Positions 61,235-64,000 of a stretch of DNA of 64,000 nt are shown here, in pieces. Below the pieces are notes generated by a model. It did not search any database, was not told where the DNA came from, and saw only the letters and a program-made list of their open reading frames with translations. Positions within the stretch are counted from its first letter, which is position 1. Each line of letters starts with the position of its first letter. The DNA comes from Astropecten irregularis (Eukaryota > Echinodermata > Asteroidea > Paxillosida > Astropectinidae): contig OZ020251.1 in assembly GCA_963971285.1 (NCBI GenBank), positions 8,990,001-9,054,000 of the forward strand, read 5' to 3'. Both the position numbers and the translations under genes were made by a program.

Positions 61235-64000
61235 TTATATGGCAGAGCCCGCGGTCAAATCCTATATTTTGAACACGATCTTTGACATCTGCCTGCTCAT
61301 TTCTGGGGCAAACTCAGGAAAAACAAAATTTCACGTGTCTTTTTATTTTCAATGTAGATCATAGATCTGAATTTTCGAACCTGAAGTCGCCCTGCATAGC
61401 GAAATCTGTAATGATTTATATATCATGTTATGACGTTCTACACTGTATGTGCATTATATATGACAGCGCGCGGTCAAATTCTTTATTTAGAAAACGATCT
61501 TTGAAATCTGGCTGCTCATTTCTGGGGCAAACTCAGGGAAAACAAAATTTCACGTGTCTTTTTATTTTCATTCTAGATCATAGATCTGAATTTTTGAGCC
61601 TGGAGTCGCCCTGCATAGCGAAATCTGTAATGTTTTACAAATCATGCAATACCGGTTGAGATTGTATGTGTATTATATATGGCAGCACGCACAGTCTATT
61701 TCCTTATTTTGAACACGATCTTTGAACTCTGGCTGCTCATTTCTGGGGCAAACTCAGGGAAAACAAAATTTCACGTGTCTTTTTATTTTCAGTCTAGATC
61801 ATAGATCTGAATTTTTGAGCCTGAAGTCGCCCTGCATCGCGAAATCTGTAATGATTTATAAATCATGTTATGACGTTCTACACTGTATGTGCATTATAAT
61901 ATGACAGCGCGCGGTCAAATTCTTTATTTTGAACACGATCTTTGAAATCTGGCTGCTCATTTCTTGGGCAGACTCAGGAAAAACAAAATTTCACGTGTCT
62001 TTTTATTTTCAGTCTAGATCATAGATCTGAATTTTCGAGCCTGAAGTCGCCCTGCATAGCGAAATCTGTAATGTTTTACAAATCATGCAATACCGGTTGA
62101 GATTGTATGTGTATTATATATGGCAGCACGAACAGTCTATTTCCTTATTTTGAACACGATCTTTGAACTCTGGCTGCTCATTTCTGGGGCAAACTCAGGG
62201 AAAACAAAATTTCACGTGTCTTTTTATTTTCATTCTAGATCATAGATCTGAATTTTTGAGCCTGGAGTCGCCCTGCATAGCGAAATCTGTAATGTTTTAC
62301 AAATCATGCAATACCGGTTGAGATTGTATGTGTATTATATATGGCAGCACGCACAGTCTATTTCCTTATTTTGAACACGATCTTTGAACTCTGGCTGCTC
62401 ATTTCTGGGGCAAACTCAGGGAAAACAAAATTTCACGTGTCTTTTTATTTTCAGTCTAGATCATAGATCTGAATTTTTGAGCCTGAAGTCGCCCTGCATC
62501 GCGAAATCTGTAATGATTTATAAATCATGTTATGACGTTCTACACTGTATGTGCATTATAATATGACAGCGCGCGGTCAAATTCTTTATTTTGAACACGA
62601 TCTTTGAAATCTGGCTGCTCATTTCTTGGGCAGACTCAGGAAAAACAAAATTTCACGTGTCTTTTTATTTTCAGTCTAGATCATAGATCTGAATTTTCGA
62701 GCCTGAAGTCGCCCTGCATAGCGAAATCTGTAATGTTTTACAAATCATGCAATACCGGTTGAGATTGTATGTGTATTATATATGGCAGCACGAACAGTCT
62801 ATTTCCTTATTTTGAACACGATCTTTGAACTCTGGCTGCTCATTTCTGGGGCAAACTCAGGGAAAACAAAATTTCACGTGTCTTTTTATTTTCATTCTAG
62901 ATCATAGATCTGAATTTTTGAGCCTGGAGTCGCCCTGCACAGCGAAATCTGTAATGTTTTACAAATCATGCAATACCGGTTGAGATTGTATGTGTATTAT
63001 ATATGGCAGCACGCACAGTCTATTTCCTTATTTTGAACACGATCTTTGAACTCTGGCTGCTCATTTCTGGGGCAAACTCAGGGAAAACAAAATTTCACGT
63101 GTCTTTTTATTTTCATTCTAGATCATAGATCTGAATTTTTGAGCCTGGAGTCGCCCTGCATAGCGAAATCTGTAATGTTTTACAAATCATGCAATACCGG
63201 TTGAGATTGTATGTGTATTATATATGGCAGCACGCACAGTCTATTTCCTTATTTTGAACACGATCTTTGAACTCTGGCTGCTCATTTCTGGGGCAAACTC
63301 AGGGAAAACAAAATTTCACGTGTCTTTTTATTTTCAGTCTAGATCATAGATCTGAATTGTTGAGCCTGAAGTCGCCCTGCATCGCGAAATCTGTAATGAT
63401 TTATAAATCATGTTATGACGTTCTACACTGTATGTGCATTATAATATGACAGCGCGCGGTCAAATTCTTTATTTTGAACACGATCTTTGAAATCTGGCTG
63501 CTCATTTCTTGGGCAGACTCAGGAAAAACAAAATTTCACGTGTCTTTTTATTTTCAGTCTAGATCATAGATCTGAATTTTCGAGCCTGAAGTCGCCCTGC
63601 ATAGCGAAATCTGTAATGTTTTACAAATCATGCAATACCGGTTGAGATTGTATGTGTATTATATATGGCAGCACGCACAGTCTATTTCCTTATTTTGAAC
63701 ACGATCTTTGAACTCTGGCTGCTCATTTCTGGGGCAAACTCAGGGAAAACAAAATTTCACGTGTCTTTTTATTTTCATTCTAGATCATAGATCTGAATTT
63801 TTGAGCCTGGAGTCGCCCTGCATAGCGAAATCTGTAATGTTTTACAAATCATGCAATACCGGTTGAGATTGTATGTGTATTATATATGGCAGCACGCACA
63901 GTCTATTTCCTTATTTTGAACACGATCTTTGAACTCTGGCTGCTCATTTCTGGGGCAAACTCAGGGAAAACAAAATTTCACGTGTCTTTTTATTTTCAGT
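61235..64000 (+). repeat. Terminal array block, ~12 monomers, continues beyond the window
   Basis: E (61284), A (61505), B (61725), C, A, B (62387), C, A with 'gcacagcg' (62,938), A, B 'gaattgttgagcc' (63270), C, A, partial B. C monomers at 62,13x and 62,79x share 'gcacgaacagtc', 662 bp apart, a mark also seen once at 55,142. Confidence 0.9.

Larger units (their letters stand above)
1..64000 (+). repeat. Satellite DNA array, ~221-bp monomer, with 17 co-amplified inserts
   Basis: The same ~220-221 bp unit repeats head to tail from the first to the last base, always in the same orientation; no inverted copy was seen. About 246 monomers were counted from the recurring start 'ctggctgctcatttct' and its variants. 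Both window ends lie inside the array, so the true array is longer. Type A was hand-counted at 84 G+C in 221 bp (38%). No gene, RNA gene or unique-sequence island was found. The sequence matches no satellite that I can name. A centromeric or heterochromatic role is inferred from size and organisation only. Confidence 0.98.

Noticed and set aside
1..64000. CRISPR array
   Set aside because: Spacing is regular, but the unit is 221 bp with no short direct repeats separated by unique spacers and no cas genes.
1..64000. Ribosomal intergenic spacer or bacterial origin
   Set aside because: No rRNA sequence, no rDNA-type promoter repeats, no operon structure or Shine-Dalgarno pattern. The array organisation is that of a eukaryotic satellite.
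1..64000. Assembly artefact from collapsed or copied repeats as the general explanation
   Set aside because: Many positions carry unique or pairwise-private changes in an orderly pattern, which random mis-assembly would not give. The 1,465-bp pair at 24,292-27,221 remains a local exception that should be verified.

Overview
The whole 64-kb window is one uninterrupted block of eukaryotic-type satellite DNA. I see no credible protein gene, rRNA, tRNA, CRISPR array, phage or bacterial operon. The monomer is about 220-221 bp, roughly 38% GC by hand count of the first one, and every copy reads in the same direction. About 246 monomers make up about 54.3 kb. The other 9.7 kb is 17 copies of one unrelated 566-583 bp segment, called 'the insert' here. 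It always interrupts the monomer at the same internal position. The organism cannot be named from this sequence. The size, uniform orientation and nested multimeric organisation point to a eukaryotic centromeric, pericentromeric or other heterochromatic array. CpG is not strongly depleted (6 and 9 sites in the first two monomers), so heavy germline CpG decay is unlikely.

Monomer types, defined by diagnostic bases (position 1 is the base after 'gatctttg'): A (221 bp) has 'cattctag', 'cctggag', 'catagcg' and the tail 'gcaataccgg...cacgcacagtc'. B (220 bp) has 'cagtctag', 'cctgaag', 'catcgcg' and the tail 'gttatgacgttc...cagcgcgcggtc'. C (221 bp) has 'cttgggcagactcagg', 'tttcgagcc' and an A-type tail. 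The ground state is the trimer A-B-C, a 662-bp higher-order repeat. A' is an A monomer carrying 'cagtctag'. D is the divergent monomer broken by the insert, and E is the monomer that follows the insert. F is a C/B recombinant that usually precedes D.

Layout: 1-10,332 is insert-free (47 monomers) and carries a 19-monomer, 4,194-bp super-period. From 10,333 to 61,234 the 17 inserts are spaced by whole numbers of monomers (9, 12, 6, 13, 12, 4, 12, 19, 10, 6, 6, 4, 9, 21, 10 and 33). From 61,235 to the end is insert-free trimer array. Insert-bearing segments are grouped into tandem or near-tandem duplications (periods of about 1.47, 1.9, 2.79, 3.23, 4.77 and 8.45 kb), each recognised by private mutations shared only by its copies. 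The insert therefore probably entered the array once and was then spread with its flanking monomers by unequal exchange or a similar amplification process.

The short open frames are by-products of the repeat. Most open at TTG rather than ATG, recur once per B monomer, and end when the repeat phase changes. What is worth following up is the architecture: an insert co-amplified at a fixed phase, length-variable poly-C tracts, a perfect 16-bp palindrome limited to B monomers, an almost invariant CACGTG site, and many recombinant monomers that record exchange points.
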